64,000 bases of DNA from positions 29,405,900 through 29,469,899 of the forward strand of contig JACMZG010001913.1 in the NCBI GenBank assembly GCA_018340805.1. Reading direction: 5' to 3'. The position numbers and the translations under genes are program-made. Source of the DNA: Microvelia longipes. Lineage: Eukaryota > Arthropoda > Insecta > Hemiptera > Veliidae. How positions within the stretch are numbered: position 1 is the stretch's first letter; the number at the start of each line of letters is the position of its first letter. The notes beneath the pieces are model-generated. The model was not told the DNA's origin. It ran no database searches and saw nothing but the letters and a program-made list of their open reading frames with translations. This document shows, one piece after another, positions 12,250 to 23,066 of this stretch.

Positions 12250-13940
12250 GATTAGTCTCTATACTAAATTTAATCAAAATCTAGTAAACTAATAGTTATG
12301 CCCCTTTGGAACAATACTCCCTTATATCTGCATAGAACCTGCAAATTAGTTGCATAGCACTGGATAACCTGTTAATCAGTGCACCCTCTAAATAGTCTCT
12401 ATACGAAATTGAATCAAAATCAAGTAAACTAATAATGTATTGCCCCTGTCCACCACAATTTTCTTTTATCTGCTTATAGCACTACATAGCCAGTAAATCA
12501 GTCTACCCTCTAAATATACTATACTAAATCTAATAAAAATCAAGTAAACTAATTACTTATGCCCCTGACCACAACAATTTTTTTTTATCTGCTATAGCAC
12601 TACATAGCCAGTAAATCAGTCCACCCTCTAATACTATACTAAATCCAATCAAAATCAAGTAAACTAATTACTTATGCCCCTGTCCACCACAATTTTTTTT
12701 ATCTGCTTATAGTACTACATAGCCAGTAAATCAGTCCACCCTCTAAAATACTATACTAAATCCAATCAAAATCAAGTAAACTAATTACTTATGCCCTGTC
12801 CACCACAATTTTCTTTTATCTGCTTATAGTACTACATAGCCAGTAAATCAGTCCACCCTCTAAATATACTATACTAAATCAAATCAAAATCAAGTAAACC
12901 AATAACTTATGCCCCTGTGCACAACAATTTTCTTTTATCTGCTTATAGTACTACATAGCCAGTAAATCAGTGCACCCTCTAAATAGTCTTTATACTAAAT
13001 GTAATTAAAATGAAGTAAACTAATCCCTCTGATTTAGTATAGTCTCTATACTAAATCTAATCATAATCAAGTAAACTAATGACTTATGCCCTTGTGCACC
13101 ACAATTTTCTTTTATCTGCTTATAGTACTACATAGCCAGTAAATCAGTCCACCCTCTAAATATACTATACTAAATCTAATAAAAATCAAGTAAACTAATT
13201 ACTTATGCCCCTGACCACAACAATTTTTTTTTATCTGCTATAGCACTACATAGCCAGTAAATCAGTCCACCCTCTAATACTATACTAAATCCAATCAAAA
13301 TCAAGTAAACTAATTACTTATGCCCCTGTCCACCACAATTTTCTTTTATCTGCGTATAGTACTACATAGCCAGTAAATCAGTCCACCCTCTAAATATACT
13401 ATACTAAATCTAATCAAAATCAAGTAAACTAATAACTTATGCCCCTGCACAACAATTTTCTTTTATCTGCTTATAGTACTACATAGCCAGTAAATCAGTC
13501 CACCCTCTAAATAGTCTTTATACTAAATGTAATTAAAATGAAGTAAACTAATCCCTCTGATTTAGTATAGTCTCTATACTAAATCTAATCATAATCAAGT
13601 AAACTAATGACTTATGCCCTTGTGCACCACAATTTTCTTTTATCTGCTTATAGTACTACATAGCCAGTAAATCAGTCCACCCTCTAAATATACTATACTA
13701 AATCTAATCAAAATCAAGTAAACCAATAACTTTTGCCCCTGTGCACAACAATTTTCTTTTATCTGCTTATAGTACTACATTGCCAGTAAATCAGTGCACC
13801 CTCTAAATAGTCTTTATACTAAATGTAATTAAAATGAAGTAAACTAATAATTTATGCCACTGTGCAAAACTATTCCCATTTGTCTGCTTATAGCACTACA
13901 TAGCCTGTAAATCAGTGCATCTACAAATTAGTCTTTATAC
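12250..13940 (-). repeat. 117-bp satellite array inside the Helitron, with a 528-bp higher-order unit
   Basis: The unit contains TTTATCTGCTTATAGTACTA, CATAGCCAGTAAATCAGTCC, ACCCTCTAAATATACTATAC, TAAATCTAATCAAAATCAAG and TAAACTAATAACTTATGCCC. CAGTAAATCAG starts near 12491, 12609, 12724, 12841 and 12960, giving a period of 115-119. A variant block TAATCCCTCTGATTTAGTAT occurs at 13021 and again at 13549, so a group of four to five units (528 bp) has itself been duplicated. One unit also lies at 11370-11460, outside the main array. Confidence 0.85.
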
Positions 13941-15222
13941 CAAGTTTTAACAAAATCACTGGAAATCCGTGTTTTAAAGTCAGTAAAATGATAAAATTTA
14001 CAAAACAAATCTGAAGTCCTTTAAAGTTATTTTAACTACACCTAAAGATTTTGAGACTCGTACAATTATTATTTCCTGTTCGTAAGTTAATTATAGACAT
14101 CATTTTATAGACTAATTCCGAGGCCATTGTCAGTTATATTCATTACTTTATTCAAAGTTATTTACCGCCCTAAAAAGCTTATTATAGCTCTAAAATCAAA
14201 ATTTTTAGCATCAAAATATTGTAAATGTACTGCTCTAAAATAATAGCTCTAGACATGCATGATTTTATGCTCTCTAAAAAGGCTATGATTTTTTAAATAT
14301 TTCGATGCCCCTGTAGACCACTTTAGATGCCCCTAATCATCTTAAGACTCGGCTCAAACCTTCCCATCACTGTGAATTAATTTTGTAAAAAACTTTCGTG
14401 AAAATTCGTCCAGTCGTTCTCGAGTTTAGAGGGAACATCGGTAGCGACATTTGAATTTTATTTATATAGATTTATTTATATAGATGGTTTGATATAATAT
14501 ATCTGCTTACATTTTAAACATGATAAAATAGGAAAATATGGAATTTTAAGGTTTTTGTACTTTTTGGTGTGTAAATTTAAAATTTTTGTTATATTTTGGT
14601 TAATATTTAAACAGTTATATGTATATTTCTATTAAACCAATTTGGATGGTTAAAACATTGATTTGTGACAAACTTAAAAGAAGACCCCTTTATTTTTTTG
14701 ATAAAGCCAAAATAAACAGCGCTAATGGGCAAAAACTTATTTTAGAGCCATTTTCGGACTTTGAAGGGACCCAGAAACCAAAATTCCCCGATCTGAAGTG
14801 GTAGATCACCTGATCCTTTATAAGGAAGCCAAAATAAATCAATAAAAAGATTAAACCTTCGTGGTTCGACGGTCACGAAATTCGCAACAGCTTCTTTGAC
14901 TATAATACTTATAAGGTAGTCAATTTTTTTGACCACCTTTTTTTGACCACTTCGTTTCTATTACTCTTGAAGTTCATACACTCGAAATCGCTAATAACTG
15001 CTGTAAAAAGTCTGCACTTCTGTATGTCTGTACAAATGTTTGTAACCAGCGTTTTTTAAAGAACGTTGGTCGGATTTTAATAAAAGTGTCAGGGAATGTT
15101 AGTTCTATTTAGGTCATGGTATTTTATACATGACTCCACTAAATATTTTCAAGAACCTTGCAAGGGCGAATCAAACTGGCGAACGTGTTCAAAAAATGGT
15201 GTTCCGTGAACACAGGTTATAT

Positions 15223-15258
15223 AAAATATGTAACACGCACAAGCGTGTTACATATTTT
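15223..15258. repeat. Perfect 16-bp hairpin
   Basis: AAAATATGTAACACGC, loop ACAA, GCGTGTTACATATTTT. The stem is perfect. No terminator, tRNA or element end could be tied to it, and a short palindrome of this kind may be the core of a small fold-back repeat. Confidence 0.7.
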
Positions 15259-16736
15259 CTGAGAGCTTGCCTAGAAAGTAAAGATTGTCCCTTACGTATA
15301 TTCGTTTTTAAAACATCTTAAAGAAGTTATTCTCATAAGTCTTTCACCTTATTTAAAAAATATAAAACAAACCTTCGGCCTCTTAACCGCTCCAAGGCCA
15401 AAATTATTTTTTTGAAATTCCATAAAAATATGACTTGTTTACGTGAAAACCCTATTACATTTTTGAAATGTTTCATAAATAAGACATTATCTTTTAATAA
15501 TCATGTTAGTATTAATTTACTATTATAATTCTAGGGTCGGCGGAAAAAAATCACATAAGTCATTATTATAATTATAATTAATATTTTTATCAAATAGATA
15601 AAAATTTGGATTTAGCCATAATGTATTTTTACTCATTTATCTTATTTAACAATAGTTTTGACTTAAGTAGTTTTTACGTTTGGTTAAGTAAGGTATGAGA
15701 AATACTTTAATCTATAAAAAAATGAAAATAGCACTTATGTGCTCTTTCCCGGTGACCCTAGAATTATTATACTATTTAAGTTAATATTTTTGATAAACTA
15801 GAAACTTAAGAAAGAAATAGATTGTTAGCCTTGGAAACTTGTGGACTTCAAAGGAAATTCGCCCACCATGCGGACCTCCGCGACAGAATTATTTATACGA
15901 ATAAAAGTTGAACAATTAATTGCAAAAGTTGGAATAAGTTGGCACCAGTATTAAACAGTGCGCGGAAGTTTGAAAAGGTTTATTACTTCTTAACTTTTAT
16001 TTGAGTTTTAATGTCAATGGGAAGGTCGTTGTGATGTAGAGCAAAGAGCAAGGTATAACGCGGACAGAATAATAATTTTATAAGAACAGTTTATAAATTA
16101 ATTTATTAAGTTGGCACTGTAACTGAACTTATAAATATAGGAATGGAAAAGGAATTAAGATATTTACGTAACTAAAGCGTAAAGAAAGTTTGACTGCGTG
16201 TAAAAAAATATTACTCCCCTTACAATGATACAACTAAACTCCTCGTGGTGGCCGAGGAAGATAAGTCAGTTATTAAAGATAAGTAAGGAAGATAAGTAAG
16301 TTCAGTTAGCTCCAAAGATTCTACTGACAAAAATGAAACAGCTGTCTCCGAATGTTATCAGTGATAAATATGATGAGACAACTTGAATAACCTATTTAAG
16401 ATTACCAAACCTATTTCAGGTTCCTATTTATGATAGGATAACTTGAAAAGAAGTTGGCTTCTAAAGCTTTGTCGATGATTTAAAGACAGTTCTAGGGAGT
16501 TCTCTCAGGGTTTCTTTCAACAGGGGGTCCGGGGTTACCTCCCCCTCCCTCTGAACAACAAGGATACCCCCGGCATGAAAAACTAAATATAACCCTTCTC
16601 TGTTCCGCGGTGCGATGAAAAATAGTTCAAATGTGTATCTTGCTAAAAAAAAACTTCTTTATATCAAGATTGCAATTAATCATAATTATTTTGCTTACTA
16701 TTATTTGGTTATTTTGATACTACTTTAGATAACTCT

Positions 16737-17053
16737 GAAAAGTTAAGAAAATATAGTTATAATACCGTAATATTGTCTATTTTGAAACCCGCATAAGACC
16801 TAAGAAATTGTAAACTAATATCATTACATTCCGGTAACTTTACAACACGCTATTGTTTGACATAGTTATATCTCAGGCTTTTGTTAAAAATGTTTCTTTC
16901 TTTTAGTTTTCAACAAAAAAACCAGGATATAATATGTCAAACGATAGCGCAATAAAAAATTACCGGAATATATTGGTATTAGTATCAAGTTTCTTAAGAT
17001 TTATTCCAGTTTCCAAAATAAGCAGTATAACTTAACCTGTAACTTAACTTTTC
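16737..17053. mobile_element. Fold-back element with about 147-bp inverted arms
   Basis: The left arm starts GAAAAGTTAAG at 16737. The right arm ends CTTAACTTTTC at 17053. Collinear inverted matches include ACATTCCGGTAA with TTACCGGAATATA, CGCTATTGTTTGACATA with TATGTCAAACGATAGCG, and AGGCTTTTGTT with AACAAAAAAACC. The arms are diverged by about 20-25 percent by eye and the loop is about 25 bases. A half-arm relative (ACTAATATCACTAGATTCCG, then GTAATTA) lies near 19110, so this is a family. No target duplication was identified, and it looks like a MITE of unknown superfamily. Confidence 0.7.
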
Positions 17054-17779
17054 AAACTAACTAAAATTAATAACTTAATTAGCATATTAGTTACTAAAAC
17101 AATTATGGTAAATAATTTAAACTTGCAAGAGTCAAGAGTCATGTCACTCATGTGCAATTTTAAATATTTTTAAAAAATACTTTGTATTTCGTCAATTTAA
17201 TATCTTTGTACAAAAGACTTAAAGTCGCAGTGGATGGGTTTTATACCTGCCCTCAAAATTGAATCTAATAAATTTAATATTTCTTTTATTTCAATCAATT
17301 TATAATTAAATATATTATTCCTTGAATTAAGTTTTACTTGATTTGACCAATGTGAGGAGAAACTTAAATCTCCCTTTTTGTCACTGGCTGTAACTATTTT
17401 TACAAATGTATTGTATATCCCCACCCCATAAAAAACAGCTGAAAGAAACCCAGAGCTCTCTAATTTAACTTTTCAAGATTGCCGAGTCGTAATAAAATTA
17501 CCAATTTTAGGTAAAAGAAGTTACCATATTTAGGTAGTAAAATTACCATATTTGCGTAATAAAATTAATTTATTATCAGCATTAGTTTAATTTTCTCAAA
17601 AGAGTTCTATACTTTTTCTTAAAAAAAAAATTGCAAAAAGTCGGAAAATTATTAAATTGGTTGAAATTCTGTGCAAGTAAATGCAATAAATAAGTATACT
17701 AAGTTTTTTTTTCAATACGGCCAGTAAATATAATTTTAGGATTCAATATAATCCTATACAAAAACTGTAGATGTGAGTT

Positions 17780-17840
17780 TTTTGTGCGATCATAAAAGTT
17801 AAGCAGCATTAAGTAAGGTCAGTGCTTGATGGGCAGCAGC
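17780..17840 (+). repeat. 5S-rRNA-like fragment
   Basis: GCGATCATAAAAGTTAAGCA, then GCATTAAGTAAGGTCAGTGC, then TTGATGGG follow the 5S rRNA internal promoter region (CGATCACCGAAGTTAAGCAA, the GGTCAGTACTTGGATGGG block). About two thirds of the aligned positions match by eye. It is followed by AATAATACAAATATATTTAC and then the GCGAAGCGAG repeat. The 5S 5' half is not recognisable, so this is a 5S-derived SINE piece or pseudogene, not a functional 5S gene. Confidence 0.55.
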
Positions 17841-17883
17841 TGGCAATAATACAAATATATTTACTATCTGATTTATTTACTTT

Positions 17884-17950
17884 TCTGAGGACGATCGAAG
17901 CGAGTCCGAAGTAGAGAGGATAAGTGTAGCGTATCCAAGGAGATGGAAAA
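17884..17950. repeat. GCGAAGCGAG-containing dispersed repeat, copy 2
   Basis: TCTGAGGACGATCGAAGCGA then GTCCGAAGTAGAGAGGATAA match 5108-5165 with a few changes. Downstream AAATAAGTTCCTCGTATACC and a T-run resemble the continuation at 5178. Here it follows a 5S-like segment, which raises the possibility that both belong to one composite SINE. Confidence 0.5.
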
Positions 17951-18057
17951 TAAGTTCCTCGTATACCTTTTTTTGAGTCAAATCTTAACATTCTCTTTTA
18001 CCAATTTCACTATTCACTTTACCACACCAATAATTTTTTAATGTTACTTATTACAAT

Positions 18058-18592
18058 TATATTTCTGCTTTAAATAGTAGCATACAATTAATAAAAAATG
18101 AAGTTATATGCAATTATTATTTTTCTGCTATAAATAGTAGCATACAATTAATAAAAAATTAAGTTATATGCTATTATTATTTTTCTGGAATAAATAGTAG
18201 CATACATTTAATTTCTTATTAATTATATGTTACTATTTATAGCAGAAAAATAATAATAAAAAGTAACTTATTTTCTTATTAATTATATGCTACTATTTAT
18301 AGCAGAAAAATAATAACTTGATTTCTTATTAAGTATATGCAACTTTTTATAGCAGAAAAATAATAATAGCAAATTGCTTAATTTCTTATTAATTGTATTC
18401 TGCTTGTTATAGCAGAAAAATAATAATAGCATATAACTTAATTTCTTATTAATTATTAATAAGAAATCAAGTTATTATTTTTCTGCTATAAATAGTAGCA
18501 TATAATTAATAAGAAAATAAGTTACTTTTTATTATTATTTTTCTGCTATAAATAGTAACATATAATTAATAAGAAATTAAATGACGTTAATA
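18058..18592. repeat. 60-bp satellite whose units flip orientation (palindromic array)
   Basis: The unit contains TATTTTTCTGCTATAAATAG, TAGCATACAATTAATAAAAA and an AAGTTATATGCAATTATTAT stretch. Three direct units start TTTCTG at 18062, 18122 and 18182. From about 18215 the reverse complement takes over, with CAGAAAAATAATA at 18243, 18303, 18353 and 18413. At about 18462 (TTAATTATTAATAA) it flips again and two direct units follow, TTCTGCTATA at 18481 and 18541. The spacing is exactly 60 except for one 50-bp step. The block can fold into long stem-loops. Confidence 0.85.
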
Positions 18593-19059
18593 TAATATAT
18601 ATTGTGTATCAAAGGTGTTAACCTTGACATAGTAAGTACATGTGTGTGTGTTTTAATGTAACTACGTTTGCATTTGTTGTCACTGTGTAGGTCATCAAGT
18701 TGTAAACAATATGTTGATGACTCTTTTCTCCTTACTGAGGTCAATAATTTTTAATAAAAACTTTTTATATTTAAATTATCTCACAAATTAAATTGTAGAA
18801 CAACAATGCTTCCGTTTTAGAACCTTTAGAGCGAGTTGTCATCAGAAAATGACGCTTATGAGGTTTGAAGGAAGTGAAGGAGAGATTAATCGATCCTAAA
18901 TGGGCTTCCTAACTCCGAACATTTTAGATACATCAATAGTAAACCCTTAACAACAAAAGGGAAACATGGTCCAAGACTTTTATTTTTATTTTTTATTTAT
19001 TTTTGTAACTGTAACAGAAATTTGGTAATTTGGTAACATTGAAAAATTATATTAAAGCA

Positions 19060-19145
19060 TAACATAACATTACTTATTTTTAAAATTGCATTAAATCCTA
19101 AAAATCGTAATACTAATATCACTAGATTCCGGTAATTATTAATCA
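19060..19145. repeat. Half-arm relative of the fold-back element at 16737
   Basis: TTTTAAAATTGCATTAAATC, CTAAAAATCGTAATACTAAT and ATCACTAGATTCCGGTAATT run parallel to the left arm of the fold-back element at about 16780-16850. Only one arm is present. Confidence 0.5.
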
Positions 19146-19287
19146 AGCCATTTTATCTTTATTTTATTATACCTATATTTTTGATTATAAAAAGAACAAC
19201 TTTTTACTTCAAAAATTGTATCAGTTTTATAACATTTCAATTCAAATCAAAAATGTTAGTTGAGCAACATTTAACCTGAGAATAGAA

Positions 19288-19422
19288 TTTTAAAGTGCCT
19301 CGGGTCGTTATGGTCGAACCGGACAGGCCCTTGTAGGGAATAAATCATTCCCGCCCTATACACAGTATATACACACTAAACAGGCAGGCCAATCTAACCA
19401 CTTGACCAAGCTAGCTTGTCCT
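19288..19422 (-). mobile_element. tRNA-derived SINE-like segment
   Basis: On the minus strand GCTTGGTCAAGTGGTTAGAT resembles a Pol III A box (TGGTCAAGTGGTTAG). CCGGTTCGACC about 80 bases later resembles a B box. The distance is too long for a normal tRNA gene, and no acceptor-stem pairing was found, so a tRNA-derived SINE or decayed tRNA pseudogene is more likely. Only one copy was noticed. Confidence 0.45.
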
Positions 19423-19929
19423 ATGTCATCATTTTTGCATAAGTGCATACAAATAGAAATCTCTCAAGCATTTTGACTTTAATATTTATGTGTGGTCATG
19501 GTTACTCGATGTAAAAGGTTGTCTACGTTTGATTTTGGAAAGACTAAAGGTAGATTTTGTATGTCATAGATTCAATGACGTCATTAGGGACTCATAGAAT
19601 GATATTTACCGTAATATTCTAAAGAATAATAAAACCAAGTAGGTATTGAAGATTGGTTATAATTTTATATTTATAATACGGGCCTTCAGCCTGTAGTCGC
19701 TACAAGGCCCGGGAGTTCCCCCGTGAGTGACAGGGGAACGTGTGACGTCATAACTTGGGTTGATGAATTTCATGATATTTTTAACAACAAACAAGCCTCG
19801 CAACGTCCCCAACATCTCGCGATGGGCTGTTTTGTTTCGATTTGTGAGAAAGCCTTTGAGAGTTATTGTTCGCCATACAACAAATTAAATCTTGAGCACA
19901 CACAAACACACATATAAATAAACAAAAAA

Positions 19930-19957
19930 AATATATATATATATATATATATATATA
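19930..19957. repeat. (TA)n microsatellite
   Basis: A TA run of about 28 bases flanked by A-rich sequence. Confidence 0.9.
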
Positions 19958-20104
19958 ACTTTTTTCAGATTTTGGTATCAGGAAGCCAAACTGAATCGAT
20001 TCACTCCCCTTCCCAACTTTCGTCATGCAAACATCCTTATAAGCGTCATTATCATAATGAAAATTCGCTAAAACTTACTATTTGCGTTGATTAATTAATA
20101 GTTA

Positions 20105-20375
20105 GTAATTGGGTTGATAGTAATTTTATTGTTAATCAATTAATAAATTACATGTTGTGTGTAATTTCATTGGAAATCAAATTATAAATTATGGGTTGCT
20201 GGTAATTTAATGTTAATTAGTTAATAAATTACAAGTTGAGTATAATTTTATGGTCAATCGATAAATAAATTTTAAGTTGAATATAATTTTATTGTTAATC
20301 AATTAATAAATTACAGGCAGAGTGTAATTGTATGGTCAATCAATTAATAAATTGTAAGTTAAGTATGATTTTACA
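20105..20375 (+). repeat. 41-bp tandem repeat, six copies
   Basis: The unit is GTAATTTTATTGTTAATCAA then TTAATAAATTACAAGTTGA. TTAATAAATTA-like blocks fall near 20140, 20182, 20221, 20263, 20303 and 20344, a period of about 41. Substitutions separate the copies. No function is evident. Confidence 0.8.
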
Positions 20376-21299
20376 CTCTATCAAATGATACCCAGCTGTT
20401 AGCTAAGAAACTGTTTATAAAATGTTTTCATTTTAACCAAGACGACAATTGACAATGCTTTTACATTCCTATTGCAATGTGATGTTGAGGCGGAGCTAAA
20501 TCAGTATGCGTTTAATCACTTAGTACGTTCACACACCCTTCTAGATCCGCGGATCGTATTGTATACGATCTCTCATTACGGTAATATTAGCTGTATGAAT
20601 GGAGGAAATCCGATCACATACCCTAGAACTAGGGAGATGGAATCTAAATGGATCCCCCGATAGGCTCTATGTACCTTTAGAGACGATCGTATTTAACGGA
20701 TAACCTTCTCGTCGAACTTTTATTTCACTTCAATATGACCGTTTTTTATCAAATAACTTTTGGAATATATTTTTTTTTGTGTAACTTTATTATTATGCAA
20801 AGAAATCACAATTTAATTAAATATATATTTTTGTTTTAAACTTCCATAAAACCAAAAGTTAACCTTCACTATAAAAGACGCGATGTTTTGGCGGGAGCAG
20901 TTATCACATAATCTCACTCGATCGACTAAACAAATACGGTGCAAGAACCTTATCGTATTTAATGCGTATCCAATAAGATCGCCTGTTAAATACGCTATGT
21001 GTACGTAGTAACTGTCATGTTACAAACTGCTCTTGTTTACTGACAGAGGCCTGCTTTGGTAAAATCTTTCGAGATCGGAATGGAGTCGTGACAACGAGTT
21101 ATAAGATACGGTTCCTTCAGATATGCCTCATTTAGTTAGGTGTTTCAACAGCAAAATATTTGACATAAATACCCTTCTGAGAGCTATCATTATCCTATTA
21201 AATGAATGAACTGATTAAAACCTAAGTAACCTGAGAGAGCAATCTAAGTAATCGAAAATTAAAGTTCTATAACAGAAAACGAATTCCTTTAAGTCTATT

Positions 21300-21838
21300 A
21301 CAGCATTGGACAGGTACATAAGTTATTAGGGGTGCAGGTGCATAAGGTATCTTACAATTTGGGTGCTAAATCGATTAAAAAAAAGTTTTGCTAAAAATAA
21401 AAAAAGAAAATTGAAAGGTCACTTTTATTGGGTTTAGGACGAAAAAAGGCTTTTTGCCCCCTTGCATAGTTTTGTCCAGGATCGCTATTTCAGCAGGACT
21501 AAGAGGCCAAAGTGGAAACATTGGTAATTTTAACTGAAAATTTAAGCTTAAGTTTTAAAATTAGAAATGATTTGCCAAAAGTGAAAAAACCTTCTTTTCG
21601 GCAAAATAACACAAAGCATTCATCTCTTTGCCCTCATTTTATATTTTATATTAAAAAAATCAACGATTTTTGCAAAATTTAGTGTTCCATGGGACACCCA
21701 AAGGTAACTACGCCCATAAATAGAAGTGTTCTTTACACAAAATAAGTACCCCAAGTCCCATTAATTTAAGATCAATGGTTCAAAATTTAAAAGAAGCCGG
21801 GGCTTTTGGTCCACCCTGTATATATAATGCATTATATA
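21300..21838 (+). mobile_element. Element ending in a GGTCCACCCTGTATATA terminus
   Basis: The right end reads AAGCCGGGGCTTTTGGTCCA then CCCTGTATATA, a transposon-like terminus (CAGGGTGGACCAAAAG inverted, next to TA). A diverged right end, AATTTTGGTCTACCTTGCAT then ATTA, lies at 37095-37118 after a similar TTTAAATTTAAGAAG stretch. The left end was not found. The superfamily is uncertain; a Tc1/mariner-type or other TA-inserting element is possible. Confidence 0.4.
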
Positions 21839-22038
21839 TTGTATTACCACTCCAAAACCCATAACCTCATAACCCCAAGTGCCTGGGTAATGTACTTTGA
21901 CTGAATACTAAACATTATATGCATACACAGCCGGGCGTTATATCGACAATTCCTGTGTAAGATACACGAATACATAACCAACGTGAAGATACGAGCTGGT
22001 GAGTAGGTGTAAGTGAAAAGAATTTTGAAGCGAGAAAG

Positions 22039-22233
22039 GGGGGGGGCTAGGGTGGGGCGCAGATCCGTCACGCCTGCGCTTAGTTTAGATATTTAGTTAT
22101 TATCGGGACACGTTGGCAACCCTGACTATTTTAACAGCTGTTTTATCATTTTCTCAAGGACTTAGGGAAAATCTTTTTTGCATCGTCTTTTGTTCCACCT
22201 TATTTATATTTGTGCTAAGTAAATTTGTTTAAA
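22039..22233 (+). promoter_or_regulatory. Putative COX5A promoter and 5' UTR
   Basis: Just upstream of COX5A the base composition changes: a G-rich stretch (22039-22062, AGGGTGGGGCGCAG) is followed by CACGCCTGCGCTTAG and, after some AT-rich sequence, TTGGCAACCCTGAC. CGCCTGCGC resembles one half of an NRF-1-type site, which is common at respiratory genes. No TATA box is evident. The sequence before the start codon (TTTAAAATGTTT) has A at -3. The assignment rests on position and composition only. Confidence 0.3.
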
Positions 22234-22686
22234 ATGTTTCGCGTAGCAGTTAATTGTTTAGCGACAAGTGCTAGGAATACTCTGACAGCGCGTGTTTTAC
22301 CCTGCAAGGTAAGGCAGTACTCTAGCGCAGTCGTCGAATCCGACGATGCTTTCGACGCGAGGTACGTTCAATTTTTTAGTAAACCAAACATCGACGGATG
22401 GGAAATCCGCAAAGCCATCAACGATTTAGCCGGTATGGACCTTGTTCCGGATCCTAAGATCGTTAACGCCGCTTTAAAAGCATGCAGGAAAGTAAATGAT
22501 TATGCTCTTTGCGTCAGGCTCCTAGAAACCATTAGATTCAAATCTGGCGGTGATACTGATATTTATAAGTATGTTATGCAAGAAATCAAACCCACCATGG
22601 ACGAGCTTGGTATCGACACTCTGGAAGCCATGGGATACGACAAACCTGAGCTAGCCCTCGCCTCAGTCTACGATATCCACGGTTAA
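22234..22686 (+). CDS. COX5A: Cytochrome c oxidase subunit 5A, mitochondrial
   Basis: The 150-residue product is a nuclear-encoded structural subunit of respiratory complex IV on the matrix side of the inner mitochondrial membrane. Residues 1 to about 30 form a presequence rich in Arg, Ala, Ser and Thr without acidic residues, ending near KVRQYSS, a plausible processing site. The mature part carries the family hallmarks: DARYVQFFSKPNIDGWEIRK, LVPDPKIVNAALKACRKVND, ALCVRLLETIRFKS and the C-terminal MDELGIDTLEAMGYDKPEL. The length and the lack of membrane segments fit the family. I chose ATG at 22234; the same frame can be opened three codons earlier at a TTG, which is unlikely to be used. The coding part is a single uninterrupted exon, more GC-rich than its surroundings. 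An intronless locus could mean intron loss or a functional retrocopy. It may also lie inside an intron of the CAT gene. The identity is secure. Confidence 0.97.
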   Translation: MFRVAVNCLATSARNTLTARVLPCKVRQYSSAVVESDDAFDARYVQFFSKPNIDGWEIRKAINDLAGMDLVPDPKIVNAALKACRKVNDYALCVRLLETIRFKSGGDTDIYKYVMQEIKPTMDELGIDTLEAMGYDKPELALASVYDIHG

Positions 22687-23060
22687 ACTAGTCACATTAC
22701 CATTACCCACATAATCTGTTAAAGAGTTAGTCTTAACCTGTATAGATGTTCCTGCATTCTTACAATATTAATTTTTAATTGAAGAAGGAACTTATTTGTT
22801 AATTAATCTACATTGAAACACTTCAGGCTTAAGCATTACATGTGGATTATTCTCATTCACATTAACTTATAATCCCAATTGGTCTAATAATGACTATATT
22901 CTTGTCCATGCATAGCCAAAATCATGGAGGAATGCTTCTATCAGTTGATGCTAAGCTAATTGATTGAAAACATTAAGTGGTATATATTGTTACAAATAGT
23001 GTCATTTGTACAGTATATTATTTTACGGTTTTGACTAACTTTTTAACACTTCATTAGTAA

Positions 23061-23066
23061 AATAAA
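23061..23066 (+). promoter_or_regulatory. Poly(A) signal candidate for COX5A
   Basis: AATAAA at 23061 is the first canonical hexamer after the COX5A stop and would give a 3' UTR of about 400 bases. A second AATAAA at 23398 is an alternative. Confidence 0.45.

Larger units (their letters stand above)
11309..14470 (-). mobile_element. Helitron, minus strand, non-autonomous, about 3.2 kb
   Basis: On the minus strand the element begins with TCTATATAAATAAAATTC (5' TC at 14470) and ends with the hairpin GCCCGTGCGAAGCACGGG, a short spacer and CTAG at 11312-11309, followed by host T. The base before the 5' TC is A, so the insertion is between A and T. The 5' TC, a 3' subterminal hairpin and a CTRR end are the defining marks of Helitrons. 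A duplicate TCTATATAAATAAA at 14484 is an alternative 5' end. Inside are a remnant of the Rep/helicase gene (11792-12022) and a large 117-bp tandem array. The Rep and helicase catalytic domains are absent, so it could only move with help from another copy. Confidence 0.82.

Noticed and set aside
10145..14090. Tandem arrays as a CRISPR
   Set aside because: The units are adjacent without unique spacers and the genome is eukaryotic; these are satellites.
19288..19422. A functional tRNA gene
   Set aside because: The A and B boxes are too far apart and no acceptor or anticodon stem could be drawn.
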